Source of the DNA: Sphingobium sp. AP49
GTDB taxonomy: Bacteria > Pseudomonadota > Alphaproteobacteria > Sphingomonadales > Sphingomonadaceae
Reading direction: 5' to 3'
Assembly: GCF_000281715.2 (NCBI RefSeq)
Contig: NZ_CP124576.1
Location: 1,681,501-1,745,500, forward strand
DNA: 64,000 nt
Numbering within the stretch: the stretch's first letter is position 1; each line of letters opens with the position of its first letter. This document shows, one piece after another, positions 51,381 through 60,553 of this stretch. Below the pieces are notes generated by a model. The model ran no database searches. It was not told the origin of the DNA and saw only the letters and a program-made list of their open reading frames with translations. Position numbers and translations under genes: made by a program.

Positions 51381-52112
51381 TCAGAGATCTGCGCCAGTCA
51401 CATGCGGCGGCAGCGGTTCGTTGGCCAGCCAGCGATAGACGCCGCCGGCCGCCAGGGCGCCGACGATCGGGGCCACCCAGAACAGCCACAATTGCTGCAG
51501 GGCCAGGCCGCCGACCAGCAGGGCGGGGCCGGTGCTGCGCGCCGGATTGACCGACGTGTTGGTGACCGGAATGCTGATAAGGTGGATCAGCGTCAGCGCC
51601 AGGCCGATCGCGATCGGCGCGAATCCGGCCGGGGCGCGGGTGTCGGTCGCGCCCAGGATAACGCTGAGGAAGCCGAAGGTCAGGACGACCTCGATCACCA
51701 GTCCCGACGACAGCGCATAACCACCGGGCGAATGCGGGCCATAACCGTTTACCGCCAGGCCGTTGGGCGCCAGTTCATAGCCCGGCTGGCCGCTGGCGAT
51801 GAACAGCAGGACCGCGGCGGCAATCACCGCGCCCACCAGCTGGGCGACGATATAGGGGGCGATGTCGCGGGCCGGGAAGCGACCGCCGGCCCACAGGCCG
51901 ATCGTGACGGCCGGATTGAGATGACAGCCCGAAATATGCCCGATCGAAAAGGCCATGGTCAGCACGGTCAGGCCAAAGGCCAGGGCAACGCCCAGCAGGC
52001 CAATGCCGACATTGGGAAAGGCGGCTGCCAGCACGGCGCTGCCGCACCCGCCAAACACCAGCCAGAATGTGCCGAAACCTTCGGCAAATAGTCTCTTGCC
52101 CATTGGAACCAT
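51381..52112 (-). CDS. aqpZ: Aquaporin Z family water channel
   Basis: 243 residues and six transmembrane helices with the two channel loops HLNPAVTIG and SVNPARSTG. Further AqpZ-like features are the N-terminal [21 protein letters not shown] and [12 protein letters not shown]. It conducts water across the inner membrane and is non-specific for most solutes. Of three nearby Met codons, ATG 52112 fits best, five bases after AGGAGG. The 270 bp upstream (52113-52384) hold no gene I can support. Confidence 0.95.
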   Translation of the reverse strand: MVPMGKRLFAEGFGTFWLVFGGCGSAVLAAAFPNVGIGLLGVALAFGLTVLTMAFSIGHISGCHLNPAVTIGLWAGGRFPARDIAPYIVAQLVGAVIAAAVLLFIASGQPGYELAPNGLAVNGYGPHSPGGYALSSGLVIEVVLTFGFLSVILGATDTRAPAGFAPIAIGLALTLIHLISIPVTNTSVNPARSTGPALLVGGLALQQLWLFWVAPIVGALAAGGVYRWLANEPLPPHVTGADL

Positions 52113-52384
52113 CATGTCCTCCTGTTGTGCGTTGCACCGGCCACCGGCATGCACGGACGTCCGGTGCGGGGTGGCGCCGCCCGGTCAATGTGGAATGGCA
52201 TGGGCAGGGGGCAGCGCCCGGGTTCCGGGACTGTGTCGACTGGTGACTGGCGCATGGACATGCCTTGGCCCCCCATTTCGTAGGACCGCGTCTGCCCGCA
52301 TCCGGCGAGCAAGATCATTGCGATCTCTCAACGATCAGAAATATAGGGGATAATAGCGCTTTGCCAGCGCTAAGTGGCTAGGGA

Positions 52385-52627
52385 CTAACCCCGACGCCAG
52401 CGGCCGGTTTCCATCCAGGCGAGCAGGCGCCTCAGGGGAAGTAACCAGATCCAGATCAGGCCAAGAAAGACATAGGCCGGCACCTGGCCCCACATGGGCA
52501 GGCGGCCGATCCAGCTCGACAGGCTGCCAATCAGAATCGCCCAGCCCAGGATCATGGCCAGGATCAGGAACATGCCGGCGGGCTTGCGCCAGCTCGGCTG
52601 ATAATGATGACGGGGATCGATGCCCAT
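52385..52627 (-). CDS. DUF2842 family membrane protein
   Basis: 80 residues: the PSWRKPAGMFLILAMILGWAILIGSL start with conserved PxWRKPxG, then a second hydrophobic segment (GQVPAYVFLGLIWIWLLPL) and WMETGRW at the end. This matches the short two-helix DUF2842 proteins of Alphaproteobacteria, of unknown function. It starts four bases after the stop of the cyclo-ligase gene on the same strand, so it is co-transcribed with it. Confidence 0.85.
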   Translation of the reverse strand: MGIDPRHHYQPSWRKPAGMFLILAMILGWAILIGSLSSWIGRLPMWGQVPAYVFLGLIWIWLLPLRRLLAWMETGRWRRG

Positions 52628-52631
52628 CGGA

Positions 52632-53213
52632 TCAGCCTGCCTCGATCAGCGTCGATTCGGTCAGGACCATGTCGAGCGGCAGATCCCAGGGGTCTGCCGG
52701 CACCGCGTCCAGTTCCTGCGCGGACCAGGCAAGGCCGATCCGCAACGCATCCGGGAACCGGGCGAAGGCGCGATCATAATAGCCGCCGCCTTGTCCCAGG
52801 CGGTTCATCGCGCGATCGAAGCCGAGAAGCGGGGCAAAGATGACATCGGGGGCGATCGCGCCGCCATCTGGATCGGGATGGCTGGTGCCGAACGGGCCGG
52901 GGAACAGTGGATCCTCCGGTCGCCAGGCGAGAAACTCCATGCTGCCGAGGCGATCGAGCACACGGGGCAATGCGACGGTCTTGCCCATGACGCCCAATTG
53001 CGCCGCCAGCCGCTGCGCCGGGGCTTCATCGTCCAGACCCATATAGAGCGCGACGATATGCGCATCGGCGATCCGCCGGGCCAGTGGCGAAGGGATGGCC
53101 TTGAACGCCAGCCGGTGCGCCAGCGAATCCAGCGTTGCGACGAAGTCGCGCCGTTGCTGACGCGCGATCGTGCGCAGCATGGTCTTGTCGGCCGCGTCAA
53201 TATCGTCTTGCAT
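52632..53213 (-). CDS. 5-formyltetrahydrofolate cyclo-ligase
   Basis: 193 residues. Converts 5-formyl-THF to 5,10-methenyl-THF with ATP. Landmarks are KTMLRTIARQQRRDF at the start (the R-x-x-R-R region), AIAPDVIFAPLLGFDRAMNRLGQGGGYYDRAF (the family signature with GGGYYDR) and ALRIGLAWSAQELDAVPADPWDLPLD at the end. Start ATG 53213 lies 34 bases after the end of the 6S RNA. The zapA-6S-cyclo-ligase order is the same as in E. coli (zapA-ssrS-ygfA). Confidence 0.95.
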   Translation of the reverse strand: MQDDIDAADKTMLRTIARQQRRDFVATLDSLAHRLAFKAIPSPLARRIADAHIVALYMGLDDEAPAQRLAAQLGVMGKTVALPRVLDRLGSMEFLAWRPEDPLFPGPFGTSHPDPDGGAIAPDVIFAPLLGFDRAMNRLGQGGGYYDRAFARFPDALRIGLAWSAQELDAVPADPWDLPLDMVLTESTLIEAG

Positions 53214-53246
53214 GGGAATGTGGGTCCACTCTGCCAGCGCAAGGTG

Positions 53247-53411
53247 GGTGACGGGACCGCCTTGGCCGTTTGCTGGAATATCCTCTGACGCCTCAACGTC
53301 AGGTGGGGACCATGTAGATCGGGCCGGAGCCCGCCCAGGGACAGCCCCCTTGGATGTGATTATCGCCTCAGGGATGTTCGCTAAAGCTCGCACCAGGCAG
53401 TGCCCGTCACC
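53247..53411 (-). ncRNA. ssrS: 6S RNA
   Basis: A 165-base segment between zapA and the cyclo-ligase gene, the conserved position of 6S RNA. Its ends pair perfectly (GGTGACGGG at the 5' end, CCCGTCACC at the 3' end), continued by CACTGCC against GGCGGT. The middle contains CCCTGAGGCGATAATCAC and GGGCTGTCCC, and a GGCTCCGGCC-type apical part, in keeping with the long rod with a central bubble that mimics an open promoter. 6S RNA binds sigma-70 RNA polymerase in stationary phase. Ends are estimated from the closing stem. Confidence 0.85.
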
Positions 53412-53417
53412 GCCAAT

Positions 53418-53753
53418 CTAGGCGTCCGGGTCGCGGGCGGCAAGCCCGTCGCGCAGCTTTTCTATTCGGGTGGCCAGCGCCTCGATGGCGCGGGCTGCCG
53501 GTTCGTCGTCGCTTTCCAGCGCCAATTGTTCCTGGCGGCCGGCCGCTGTGCGTTTCATTTCATTGAGTTCGTCGGCCATGAAGAGTGCCGCAAACAGCAG
53601 CGCGCGGACCTCGGTCAGGCCCGGCGAACTGCGCTGGGCAAGATAGACCTTGTCCTCGATCATCTTGGCCAGATGGGCCAGATGCGCTTCGTCGCCATCG
53701 CGGCCATGCACGATATATTGGCGTCCGGCGATATGTAGCGTGGTTTCAGCCAT
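53418..53753 (-). CDS. zapA: Cell division protein ZapA
   Basis: 111 residues: the N-terminal ZapA fold (TLHIAGRQYIVHGRDGDEAHLAHLAKMIEDKV) and a coiled-coil C-terminus (RTAAGRQEQLALESDDEPAARAIEALATRIEKLRDGL). ZapA binds FtsZ and stabilises the Z-ring at midcell. It overlaps the upstream 63-residue gene by eight bases and precedes the 6S RNA. Confidence 0.93.
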   Translation of the reverse strand: MAETTLHIAGRQYIVHGRDGDEAHLAHLAKMIEDKVYLAQRSSPGLTEVRALLFAALFMADELNEMKRTAAGRQEQLALESDDEPAARAIEALATRIEKLRDGLAARDPDA

Positions 53754-53937
53754 CCGTTCGCCCCTTCAGATCCGCTATCAGTTCGTCCAGCGACCGCAGC
53801 GCCGCGCGAGCGGCGGGCACGTCGATGGCGGGGGAAGGATGGGGGGCCGCCTGCGGGAGGCTGGCCACATCCTGTTCAAGCCGACTGATCGCACGCTCCA
53901 GCGTGCCGATCGCCTGCATCATGCGGTCGCTTGCCAT
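53746..53937 (-). CDS. Small coiled-coil protein upstream of zapA
   Basis: 63 residues from ATG 53937. It has two heptad-like helices (MMQAIGTLERAISRLEQDVA, then AARAALRSLDELIADLKGR) separated by a Pro-rich turn, a small coiled-coil hairpin. It overlaps the zapA start by eight bases, so the two are translationally linked and may act together in division, as ZapB does with ZapA in enterobacteria. That role is inference; sequence similarity to ZapB was not tested. Confidence 0.68.
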   Translation of the reverse strand: MASDRMMQAIGTLERAISRLEQDVASLPQAAPHPSPAIDVPAARAALRSLDELIADLKGRTDG

Positions 53938-54112
53938 CCCTGTTGCATAGCCAATGTTTTCGCCGTGCAAAAGCGGTGTTTGGGCGGCTTGACGTACGCA
54001 ATGCCCCGGCTGCGGTTGACGCATGGGGATCGAGGCGACAAAGGAGGCCCAAATCGACTCGCCCGCTCGCGCGCGGCCCGCGCCTGCCAGCCATGAAAGA
54101 CGCCTGCCCGAT

Positions 54113-56080
54113 ATGACCGTTTCCGACACGCTGCTCGCCAATGCCATCCGGGCGCTTTCCATGGACGCCGTACAGGCGGCGAACAGCGGCCATCCCGGCA
54201 TGCCAATGGGCATGGCCGACGTCGCCACGGTATTGTTCAAGGATTATGTGAAGTTCGATCCGACCCAGCCCAAATGGGCCGATCGCGACCGTTTCGTGCT
54301 GTCGGCCGGCCATGGCTCGATGCTGATCTATTCGCTGCTGAACCTCACCGGCTATGCCCGTCCGACGATGGACGACATCCGCGACTTCCGGCAGCTCAAC
54401 AGCCCCTGCGCCGGCCATCCGGAGAATTTCGAGCTGGCAGGGGTCGAAGCGACCACCGGTCCGCTGGGTTCGGGCCTGGCCACCGCCGTCGGCATGGCGA
54501 TTGCCGAGCGTCATCTGAATGCCGAGTTCGGCGACGATCTGGTCGATCACCGCACCTGGGTGATCGCCGGCGACGGCTGCCTGATGGAAGGCATCAACCA
54601 TGAGGCGATCGGCCTCGCCGGTCACCTGAACCTCTCGCGCCTGATCGTGCTGTGGGACGACAACAAGATCACCATCGACGGCGCCGTCGACCTGTCGAGC
54701 AATGAAGATGTCCGCGCCCGCTACGCCGCCACCGGCTGGCATGTCGTGTCGTGCGACGGCCATGACGTCGCCGACGTCCGCCGCGCCATTGACGAGGCGA
54801 TCGCCGATCCGCGTCCCTCGCTGATCGCCTGCGCCACCAAGATCGGCTATGGCGCGCCGAACAAGGCGGGCACCTCGGGCGTCCATGGCTCGGCGCTGGG
54901 CGAGGCCGAAGTCGCCGCCGCTCGTGAGTTCCTCGGCTGGACCGCCGAACCCTTCGTCATCCCGGCCGACATTGACGCCGCCTGGAAGGCGATCGGCGCC
55001 AAGGGGCGCGATGTTCGCACTGCATGGGAAGGCCGCCTGGCAAATGCCTCGGAAGGCGCTGAATTTTCGCGCCGCATGGCGGGCGAACTGCCGGCCGGCT
55101 TCTCGCTCGAAACCTATATCGACACGCTGATCGCCAACCCGCAGAAGGTCGCCACCCGCAAGGCGAGCGAACTGGCGCTCGGCGCGATCAACGATCTTCT
55201 GCCCGAAACCGTCGGTGGCTCGGCCGACCTCACCGGCTCGAACAACACCAAGACCAAGTCGACCGGCCCGCTGACCCGCGACGATTATTCCGGCCGCTAT
55301 GTCTATTATGGCATCCGCGAATTCGGCATGGCCTGCGCGATGAACGGCATGGCGCTGCATGGCGGCGTGATCCCCTATGGCGGCACCTTCCTGGTCTTTT
55401 CCGACTATATGCGCGCCGGCATCCGCCTGGCTGCGCTGCAGGAACAGCGGGTCATCCACGTCCTCACCCATGACTCGATCGGTCTGGGCGAAGACGGCCC
55501 GACCCACCAGCCGATCGAGCATGTCATGTCGATGCGCATGATCCCGAACCTCGACGTCTATCGCCCGGCCGACATCGTCGAGACGGCGGAGTGCTGGGAA
55601 CTGGCACTGAAGGATGCGACCGGCCCATCGGTGCTGGCCCTGACCCGCCAGAACCTGCCGCAGCTGCGCCTGGAAAAGAGCGAAAATCTGTCGGCCAAGG
55701 GCGCCTATCGCCTGGTCGCCGCGACCGCCGATCGCAAGGTTGTGCTGCTCGCCACCGGTTCGGAAGTCGAGATCGCCGTCGCCACCGCCAAGGCGCTGGA
55801 AGAACAGGGCATCGGCGCCGACGTCGTCTCGATGCCCAGCTGGGCGCATTTCGACGCGCAGGACGCCGCCTACAAGGCCGACATCCTGCCCGCCGGTGTG
55901 CTGCGCGCCTCGATCGAGGCCGGCACCACCTTCGGCTGGGAACGCTATACCGGCCTCGACGGCCTGCGCTTCGGCATCGACAGCTTCGGCGCGTCGGCCC
56001 CCGCCGAAGTCCTCTACGACCATTTCGGCCTGACCGCCGCCAAGATCGCTCCGCAGATCAAGGCCGCGCTCGGCGCCTGA
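54113..56080 (+). CDS. tkt: Transketolase
   Basis: 655 residues. TPP enzyme of the pentose phosphate pathway moving two-carbon units. It has the N-terminal QAANSGHPGMPMGMADVATVL, HGSMLIYSLLNL, the TPP motif GDGCLMEGINHEA...DDNKITIDG, FGMACAMNGMALHGG in the pyrimidine domain, and THDSIGLGEDGPTHQPIEH. The start at 54113 (MTVSDTLLANAIR) matches the family. It is divergent from the small zapA-operon gene and directly upstream of gap, 36 bases away. Confidence 0.97.
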   Translation: MTVSDTLLANAIRALSMDAVQAANSGHPGMPMGMADVATVLFKDYVKFDPTQPKWADRDRFVLSAGHGSMLIYSLLNLTGYARPTMDDIRDFRQLNSPCAGHPENFELAGVEATTGPLGSGLATAVGMAIAERHLNAEFGDDLVDHRTWVIAGDGCLMEGINHEAIGLAGHLNLSRLIVLWDDNKITIDGAVDLSSNEDVRARYAATGWHVVSCDGHDVADVRRAIDEAIADPRPSLIACATKIGYGAPNKAGTSGVHGSALGEAEVAAAREFLGWTAEPFVIPADIDAAWKAIGAKGRDVRTAWEGRLANASEGAEFSRRMAGELPAGFSLETYIDTLIANPQKVATRKASELALGAINDLLPETVGGSADLTGSNNTKTKSTGPLTRDDYSGRYVYYGIREFGMACAMNGMALHGGVIPYGGTFLVFSDYMRAGIRLAALQEQRVIHVLTHDSIGLGEDGPTHQPIEHVMSMRMIPNLDVYRPADIVETAECWELALKDATGPSVLALTRQNLPQLRLEKSENLSAKGAYRLVAATADRKVVLLATGSEVEIAVATAKALEEQGIGADVVSMPSWAHFDAQDAAYKADILPAGVLRASIEAGTTFGWERYTGLDGLRFGIDSFGASAPAEVLYDHFGLTAAKIAPQIKAALGA

Positions 56081-56116
56081 ACCCAAGACCAACACGCAAA
56101 CCGGGAGACAAGTGCA

Positions 56117-57127
56117 GTGGCAACGAAGGTAGCAATCAACGGTTTCGGCCGTATCGGTCGTCTGGTGGCACGCGCCATCCTCTCGCGCACCGACCATGAT
56201 CTGGAACTGGTGAGCATCAACGACCTGGGCGATGCCAAGGCCAATGCCCTGCTGTTCAAGCGTGACTCGGTCCATGGCAACTGGGCCGGCGACGTCAGCG
56301 TCGATGGCGATTTCCTGGTGGTCGACGGCAAGAAGATCAAGGTGACGGCGGAGCGTGATCCCGCCAACCTGCCGCATGCCGAACTGGGCGTCGAAATCGC
56401 CCTGGAATGCACCGGCATCTTCACCAGCAAGGACAAGGCCGGCGCCCACCTGAGCGCCGGCGCCAAGCGCGTCGTCATCTCGGCACCGGGCACCAATGTC
56501 GACAAGACTGTCGTCTTCGGTGTCAACCATGACGAGCTGACCGCCGACGACATCATCATCTCGAACGCCAGCTGCACCACCAACTGCCTGGCGCCGCTCG
56601 CCAAGGTGCTGAACGATTCGATCGGCATCGAACGCGGCTTCATGACCACGATCCACAGCTACACCAACGACCAGAACACGCTGGACCAGATCCACAAGGA
56701 CATGCGCCGCGCCCGCGCCGCTGCCCTGTCGATGATCCCCACCACCACTGGTGCGGCCCGCGCCGTGGGTGAAGTCCTGCCCTCGCTCAAGGGCAAGCTG
56801 GACGGTTCGTCGGTCCGCGTGCCGACCCCGAACGTCTCGGTCGTCGACCTGAAGTTCATCCCCAGCCGCGCCACCACGGTTGAGGAAGTCAACGGCCTGC
56901 TCAAGGCGGCGTCGGAAGCCGGTCCGCTCAAGGGCATCCTTGGCTATTCGGACGAGCCGCTGGTCTCGATCGACTATAATGGCGATCCGCGCAGCTCGAC
57001 CGTCGACAGCCTGGAAACGGCCGTGATCGAGGGCAATCTGGTCCGCGTGCTCAGCTGGTACGACAATGAATGGGGCTTCTCGAACCGCATGATCGACACC
57101 ACCGGTGTCATGGCGAAGTTCCTGTAA
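56117..57127 (+). CDS. gap: Glyceraldehyde-3-phosphate dehydrogenase
   Basis: 336 residues. NAD-binding N-terminus ([16 protein letters not shown]), catalytic Cys153 in [17 protein letters not shown], and the C-terminal [12 protein letters not shown]. Start is GTG 56117 after a GGGAGA site. It follows transketolase in one glycolysis/pentose phosphate cluster (tkt-gap-pgk) and has its own terminator. Confidence 0.98.
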   Translation: MATKVAINGFGRIGRLVARAILSRTDHDLELVSINDLGDAKANALLFKRDSVHGNWAGDVSVDGDFLVVDGKKIKVTAERDPANLPHAELGVEIALECTGIFTSKDKAGAHLSAGAKRVVISAPGTNVDKTVVFGVNHDELTADDIIISNASCTTNCLAPLAKVLNDSIGIERGFMTTIHSYTNDQNTLDQIHKDMRRARAAALSMIPTTTGAARAVGEVLPSLKGKLDGSSVRVPTPNVSVVDLKFIPSRATTVEEVNGLLKAASEAGPLKGILGYSDEPLVSIDYNGDPRSSTVDSLETAVIEGNLVRVLSWYDNEWGFSNRMIDTTGVMAKFL

Positions 57128-57137
57128 GCCTTCTCAG

Positions 57138-57165
57138 CCCCGCCGGACCAACCGGCGGGGTTTTT
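57138..57165 (+). terminator. gap terminator
   Basis: CCCCGCCGG and CCGGCGGGG arms with a five-base loop and five T, eleven bases after the gap stop codon. Confidence 0.9.
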
Positions 57166-57198
57166 CTTCTGATATAATTCCAAATTCTAGGAGCGATC

Positions 57199-58401
57199 AT
57201 GGCAAAGCCGTTCAAGACACTCGACGACATGGGCGACATCACCGGCAAGGTGGTGCTGGTGCGCGAGGATCTGAACGTGCCGATGCAGGACGGTTCGGTC
57301 AGCGATGACACCCGTCTGCGCGCGGCGATGCCGACCATCCTGGAACTGGCCGATCGCGGTGCCAAGGTGCTGATCCTCGCCCATTTCGGCCGGCCCAAGG
57401 GCCAGAAGAACCCGGAATTTTCGCTGAGCAAGATCACCCGTCCGCTGACCCAGGTGCTGGGCCGCGAGGTGCAGTTCATTCCCGACTGCCAGGGTGAAGC
57501 CGCGACCGACGGCATCAAGGTGATGCGCAACGGCGACATCGCCATCCTCGAAAATACCCGCTTCCATGCCGGCGAGGAAAAAAATGATCCCGCGCTGGTC
57601 GATGCGATCGCCGCGATCGGCGACCTCTATGTCAACGATGCCTTTTCCGCCGCGCACCGCGCCCATGCCTCGACCGAGGGGCTGGCCCACAAGCTGCCCG
57701 CCTTTGCCGGCCGTTCGATGGAGAAGGAACTGGACGCGCTTGAAGCTGCGCTCGGTGCCCCGGTCAAGCCGGTCGCGGCCGTCGTCGGCGGCGCCAAGGT
57801 GTCCACCAAGCTCGACGTGCTCAACAATCTCGTGACCAAGGTCGATCATCTGATCATCGGCGGCGGCATGGCGAACACCTTCCTCCACGCCCGCGGCGTG
57901 GATGTCGGCAAGTCGCTGTGCGAAAAGGATCTGGCCGAGACGGCCGAGGCGATCTTCGACAAGGCCGAGGAAGCCGGCTGCATCATCCACCTGCCCTATG
58001 ACGTGGTCGTGGCGAAGGAATTTGCCGCCAACCCGCCGTCGGTGCGCATCTGCAACGTCCATGAAGTCGCCGAGGACGAGATGATCCTCGACGTCGGCCC
58101 GGCCGCGGTCGAGGCGCTGGGCGATGCGCTCAAGAATTGCCGCACCCTGGTGTGGAACGGCCCGCTCGGCGCGTTCGAGATCGCGCCCTTCGACGCGGCG
58201 ACCGTTGCCCTCGCCAAGACGGCGGCGGCGCTCACCAAGGAAGGTCAGCTGGTTTCGGTCGCGGGCGGTGGCGACACCGTCGCCGCGCTCAACCATGCCG
58301 GCGGGGCCGCCGACTTCACCTTCATCTCGACCGCCGGCGGCGCCTTCCTCGAATGGATGGAAGGCAAGGAACTGCCGGGCGTGAAGGCGCTCTACGCTTA
58401 A
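57199..58401 (+). CDS. pgk: Phosphoglycerate kinase
   Basis: 400 residues. Transfers phosphate between 1,3-bisphosphoglycerate and ADP. Landmarks are [64 protein letters not shown], the hinge [14 protein letters not shown], and [13 protein letters not shown] near the end. A GGAGCG ribosome site precedes ATG 57199. Although a terminator separates it from gap, the order is the usual one. Confidence 0.98.
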   Translation: MAKPFKTLDDMGDITGKVVLVREDLNVPMQDGSVSDDTRLRAAMPTILELADRGAKVLILAHFGRPKGQKNPEFSLSKITRPLTQVLGREVQFIPDCQGEAATDGIKVMRNGDIAILENTRFHAGEEKNDPALVDAIAAIGDLYVNDAFSAAHRAHASTEGLAHKLPAFAGRSMEKELDALEAALGAPVKPVAAVVGGAKVSTKLDVLNNLVTKVDHLIIGGGMANTFLHARGVDVGKSLCEKDLAETAEAIFDKAEEAGCIIHLPYDVVVAKEFAANPPSVRICNVHEVAEDEMILDVGPAAVEALGDALKNCRTLVWNGPLGAFEIAPFDAATVALAKTAAALTKEGQLVSVAGGGDTVAALNHAGGAADFTFISTAGGAFLEWMEGKELPGVKALYA

Positions 58402-58408
58402 GTCATCT

Positions 58409-58472
58409 CGTCATTGCGAGGCGCGAAGCGCCGCGGCAATCCATGGATTGCTTCGCTGCGCTCGCAATGACG
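58409..58472. repeat. Intergenic inverted repeat between pgk and the MFS gene
   Basis: The outer arms CGTCATTGCGAG and CTCGCAATGACG are perfect; inner parts GCGAAGCG..CGGCAATCC and GGATTGCTTCGCTGCG pair with mismatches. This is the widespread bacterial CGTCATTGCGAG-type dispersed repeat. It lies between convergent genes and may serve as a terminator structure. Confidence 0.75.
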
Positions 58473-58489
58473 AAGGGCCGTGATCGGCG

Positions 58490-59704
58490 TCAGCGCGTGG
58501 CGCTGGCGCCCCGGTCGAACAGGATGAAGACCAGCGCGGCCACGCCGCCGATCGCCGCACCGGCGATCGCGCTCAGGCTCCAGCCGCCCGCTTCATAGGT
58601 GGTCGACCCGATCACCGATCCCAGTGCCCCCACCACGAACATCACCGTCATATAGGCTGCATTGATCCGGCCGCGGGCATGCGGGTCGAGCGAGAAGATC
58701 AGCTTCTGCCCGGTGATCTGGCTGACCTGCACCGCCGCATCGATCAGCACCGCCATGATGGTGAAGCCGATCAGGCTGCCCGCCGCCACCGTCCAGTCCG
58801 CCAGCAGGAAGCCGATGGCGAGCGCAATCAGCGCGCCGAGCGAGGCCGGGCCGGTCAGCCGCCGATCGGCCAGCCAGCCCGCCACCGGGGCCACCAGCGC
58901 GCCGCCGGCACCCGCCAGCGCGAAGGCGCCGATGCCATTATGGCCCAGGCCAAAGTCATGGATCAGGCTCAGCGGCGCGGCGGTCCAGAACAGGTTGAAC
59001 GCCGCGAACATCGACGCCTGGTAGAAGGCGCGCATCCGCACGACGCGATATTTGCCAAGCTGCGAGAAGGTGGAGGCCAGCACTTCGCCATAATGCATGC
59101 CGCCCTTGGGCCGGCGCTGCGGACAGGCGATCAGCAGCGCGATCGCGACCAGCGCAATCACCCCGGCCGACAGCAGGAAGGTCGCGCGCCAGCCCATCGA
59201 TCCGGCGAGAAAGCTGGCGATCGGCCGCGACAGCATGATGCCGAACAGCAGGCCGCTCATCACCGTGCCGACCACGCGCCCCTGGCGCTCGGGCGGGGCC
59301 AGATGGGAGGCGAGGGGGATCAGCACTTGCACGCCGGTCGCGCCGACGCCGGTCATGACGGAGGCGATCAGGAAGGTCGCCGGGCCATTGGAAACGGCGA
59401 TGGCGATACAGCCCAGCACCGTCGCCACCGCCGATACCAGCACGATCCGCCTATTCTCGAACAGGTCGGCCAGCGGCACGACCAGGATGATGCCCAGGCC
59501 ATAGCCCAGCTGCGTCAGCGTGGTGATGAGGCCTGCGACCCCCGCCGACATGCCGATTTCCGGCCCGATCACGTCGATCAGCGTCTGGGCATAATAGAGG
59601 TTGGCCACCATCGTCCCGCACGCGACCGCCATCAGCAATATGGCAAAGCGGGACAGCGCGGCGGGCGCCTGCGCGGTGGGAAGGGTAGTGGCAGATGTCG
59701 ACAT
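58490..59704 (-). CDS. MFS transporter (drug/solute efflux, MFS_1 class)
   Basis: 404 residues and 12 predicted helices. Helix 1 reads FAILLMAVACGTMVANLYYAQTL, motif A appears as VPLADLFENRRIVL, and GVGATGVQVLIPLASHLAPPERQGRVVG is typical of the AraJ/YdhP-like proton-driven exporters. Substrate unknown. ATG 59704 follows an AGGAAC site on the minus strand, and gives a sensible short cytosolic N-terminus. Monocistronic. Confidence 0.88.
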   Translation of the reverse strand: MSTSATTLPTAQAPAALSRFAILLMAVACGTMVANLYYAQTLIDVIGPEIGMSAGVAGLITTLTQLGYGLGIILVVPLADLFENRRIVLVSAVATVLGCIAIAVSNGPATFLIASVMTGVGATGVQVLIPLASHLAPPERQGRVVGTVMSGLLFGIMLSRPIASFLAGSMGWRATFLLSAGVIALVAIALLIACPQRRPKGGMHYGEVLASTFSQLGKYRVVRMRAFYQASMFAAFNLFWTAAPLSLIHDFGLGHNGIGAFALAGAGGALVAPVAGWLADRRLTGPASLGALIALAIGFLLADWTVAAGSLIGFTIMAVLIDAAVQVSQITGQKLIFSLDPHARGRINAAYMTVMFVVGALGSVIGSTTYEAGGWSLSAIAGAAIGGVAALVFILFDRGASATR

Positions 59705-59784
59705 GAGGTTCCTAATGGTCCCCCAAGGCGCAGCTTTCAACCGGATGACGGAAATTTCATTGTGCAATGCAACTGAAAATGACC

Positions 59785-60309
59785 CTAGGCCGGGGGCCGT
59801 TCGTTCAGCATCGGCACCAGCAGGGCGTTGAGATCATCCAGGTCCAGCGCCGCCGCCTTGGCGTAGCGCAGCTTGCCGGCGCGATCGATGATGAAATTGG
59901 TCGGGATCGCTGCGATCGGCGCATAAGGGCCTTTGATCCGCCGTGCCGAGGGGATGTGCATCGCCGCGAACAGCTTTTTGAGCTGCCCTATCGGAACCGA
60001 TCCTTCGGTGGTGATGGCGAAGACCTTGAGCCCGTGCTTCTGGTTCAGGGCATAATAGCTGTCGAGCGTCGGCAGTTCCTTGCGGCAGGGCACGCACCAT
60101 GTGGCCCAGAAATTCAGCAGCACGACCTGACCCTTCAGGTCGGCCAGCGACACTTTGCTGCCGTCGATCAGCGTCAGTTCGAAGTCCGGCGCCATTTCGC
60201 CGACCACCGGTTTCGTCGCCGCCTGCGCTGCCCCTGCGTTCATCGCGCCGACCGACATCGATAGCATCAGCGCAGCAGCTGCAATCGACCGCATCAATCC
60301 CTTCCCCAT
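59785..60309 (-). CDS. TlpA-family thiol:disulphide protein
   Basis: 174 residues: a signal peptide or membrane anchor (MRSIAAAALMLSMSVGAMNAGAAQA), then a thioredoxin fold with the redox motif WCVPC (Cys72 and Cys75), LKGQVVLLNFWATWC before it, and the cis-Pro loop IAAIPTNFIIDRAG. Acts in the periplasm, reducing cytochrome c or other proteins. GGGGGAAG precedes ATG 60309. It is divergent from fda. Confidence 0.93.
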   Translation of the reverse strand: MGKGLMRSIAAAALMLSMSVGAMNAGAAQAATKPVVGEMAPDFELTLIDGSKVSLADLKGQVVLLNFWATWCVPCRKELPTLDSYYALNQKHGLKVFAITTEGSVPIGQLKKLFAAMHIPSARRIKGPYAPIAAIPTNFIIDRAGKLRYAKAAALDLDDLNALLVPMLNERPPA

Positions 60310-60395
60310 TCTTCCCCCAGACCATATTCTTGCGGTCCGATAGCAGGCTGTTCTGCACGCGCCAACGATATTGGCGGCCGCCCCGTCGCCCGTCG

Positions 60396-60529
60396 ATGCC
60401 ATGCACCTTGCGGTGCGGCATGGGACTGGCTAACAGCCCGGTAAAGGCACCCGGTCGCAGGGTGGCCCTTGCATCGCCAGGTGCTCGCCTGGCGGATTTC
60501 TGTTTTATGCGCCGCCGAGGGGGCGGCGC
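60396..60529 (+). other. Structured leader upstream of fda (three hairpins)
   Basis: Three stems in series on the plus strand: A, ATGCC+GCACC / GGTGC+GGCAT (60396-60421); B, CGCCAGG / CCTGGCG (60475-60494), followed by a T-rich GATTTCTGTTTTA; C, GCGCCGCC / GGCGGCGC (60509-60529), ending nine bases before the AGAAGG ribosome site. Possibly a regulated mRNA leader or an sRNA; no known riboswitch class recognised. Confidence 0.45.
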
Positions 60530-60553
60530 TCCCCAAAGAGAAGGTATGTGCAG

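Noticed and set aside
52112..52318. Short minus-strand frame starting MILLAGCGQTRSYEMG, with a lipobox-like LAGC
   Set aside because: The signal part is only about six residues before the Cys, too short for a lipoprotein leader. It overlaps the aquaporin start, and the rest is Pro/Arg-rich without a pattern. Could be the remnant of a lipoprotein gene, but not supported.
60310..60553. Riboswitch call (e.g. SAM, glycine, THF) for the fda leader
   Set aside because: Structure is evident but no conserved core of a known riboswitch class was recognised, so only a structured leader is reported.
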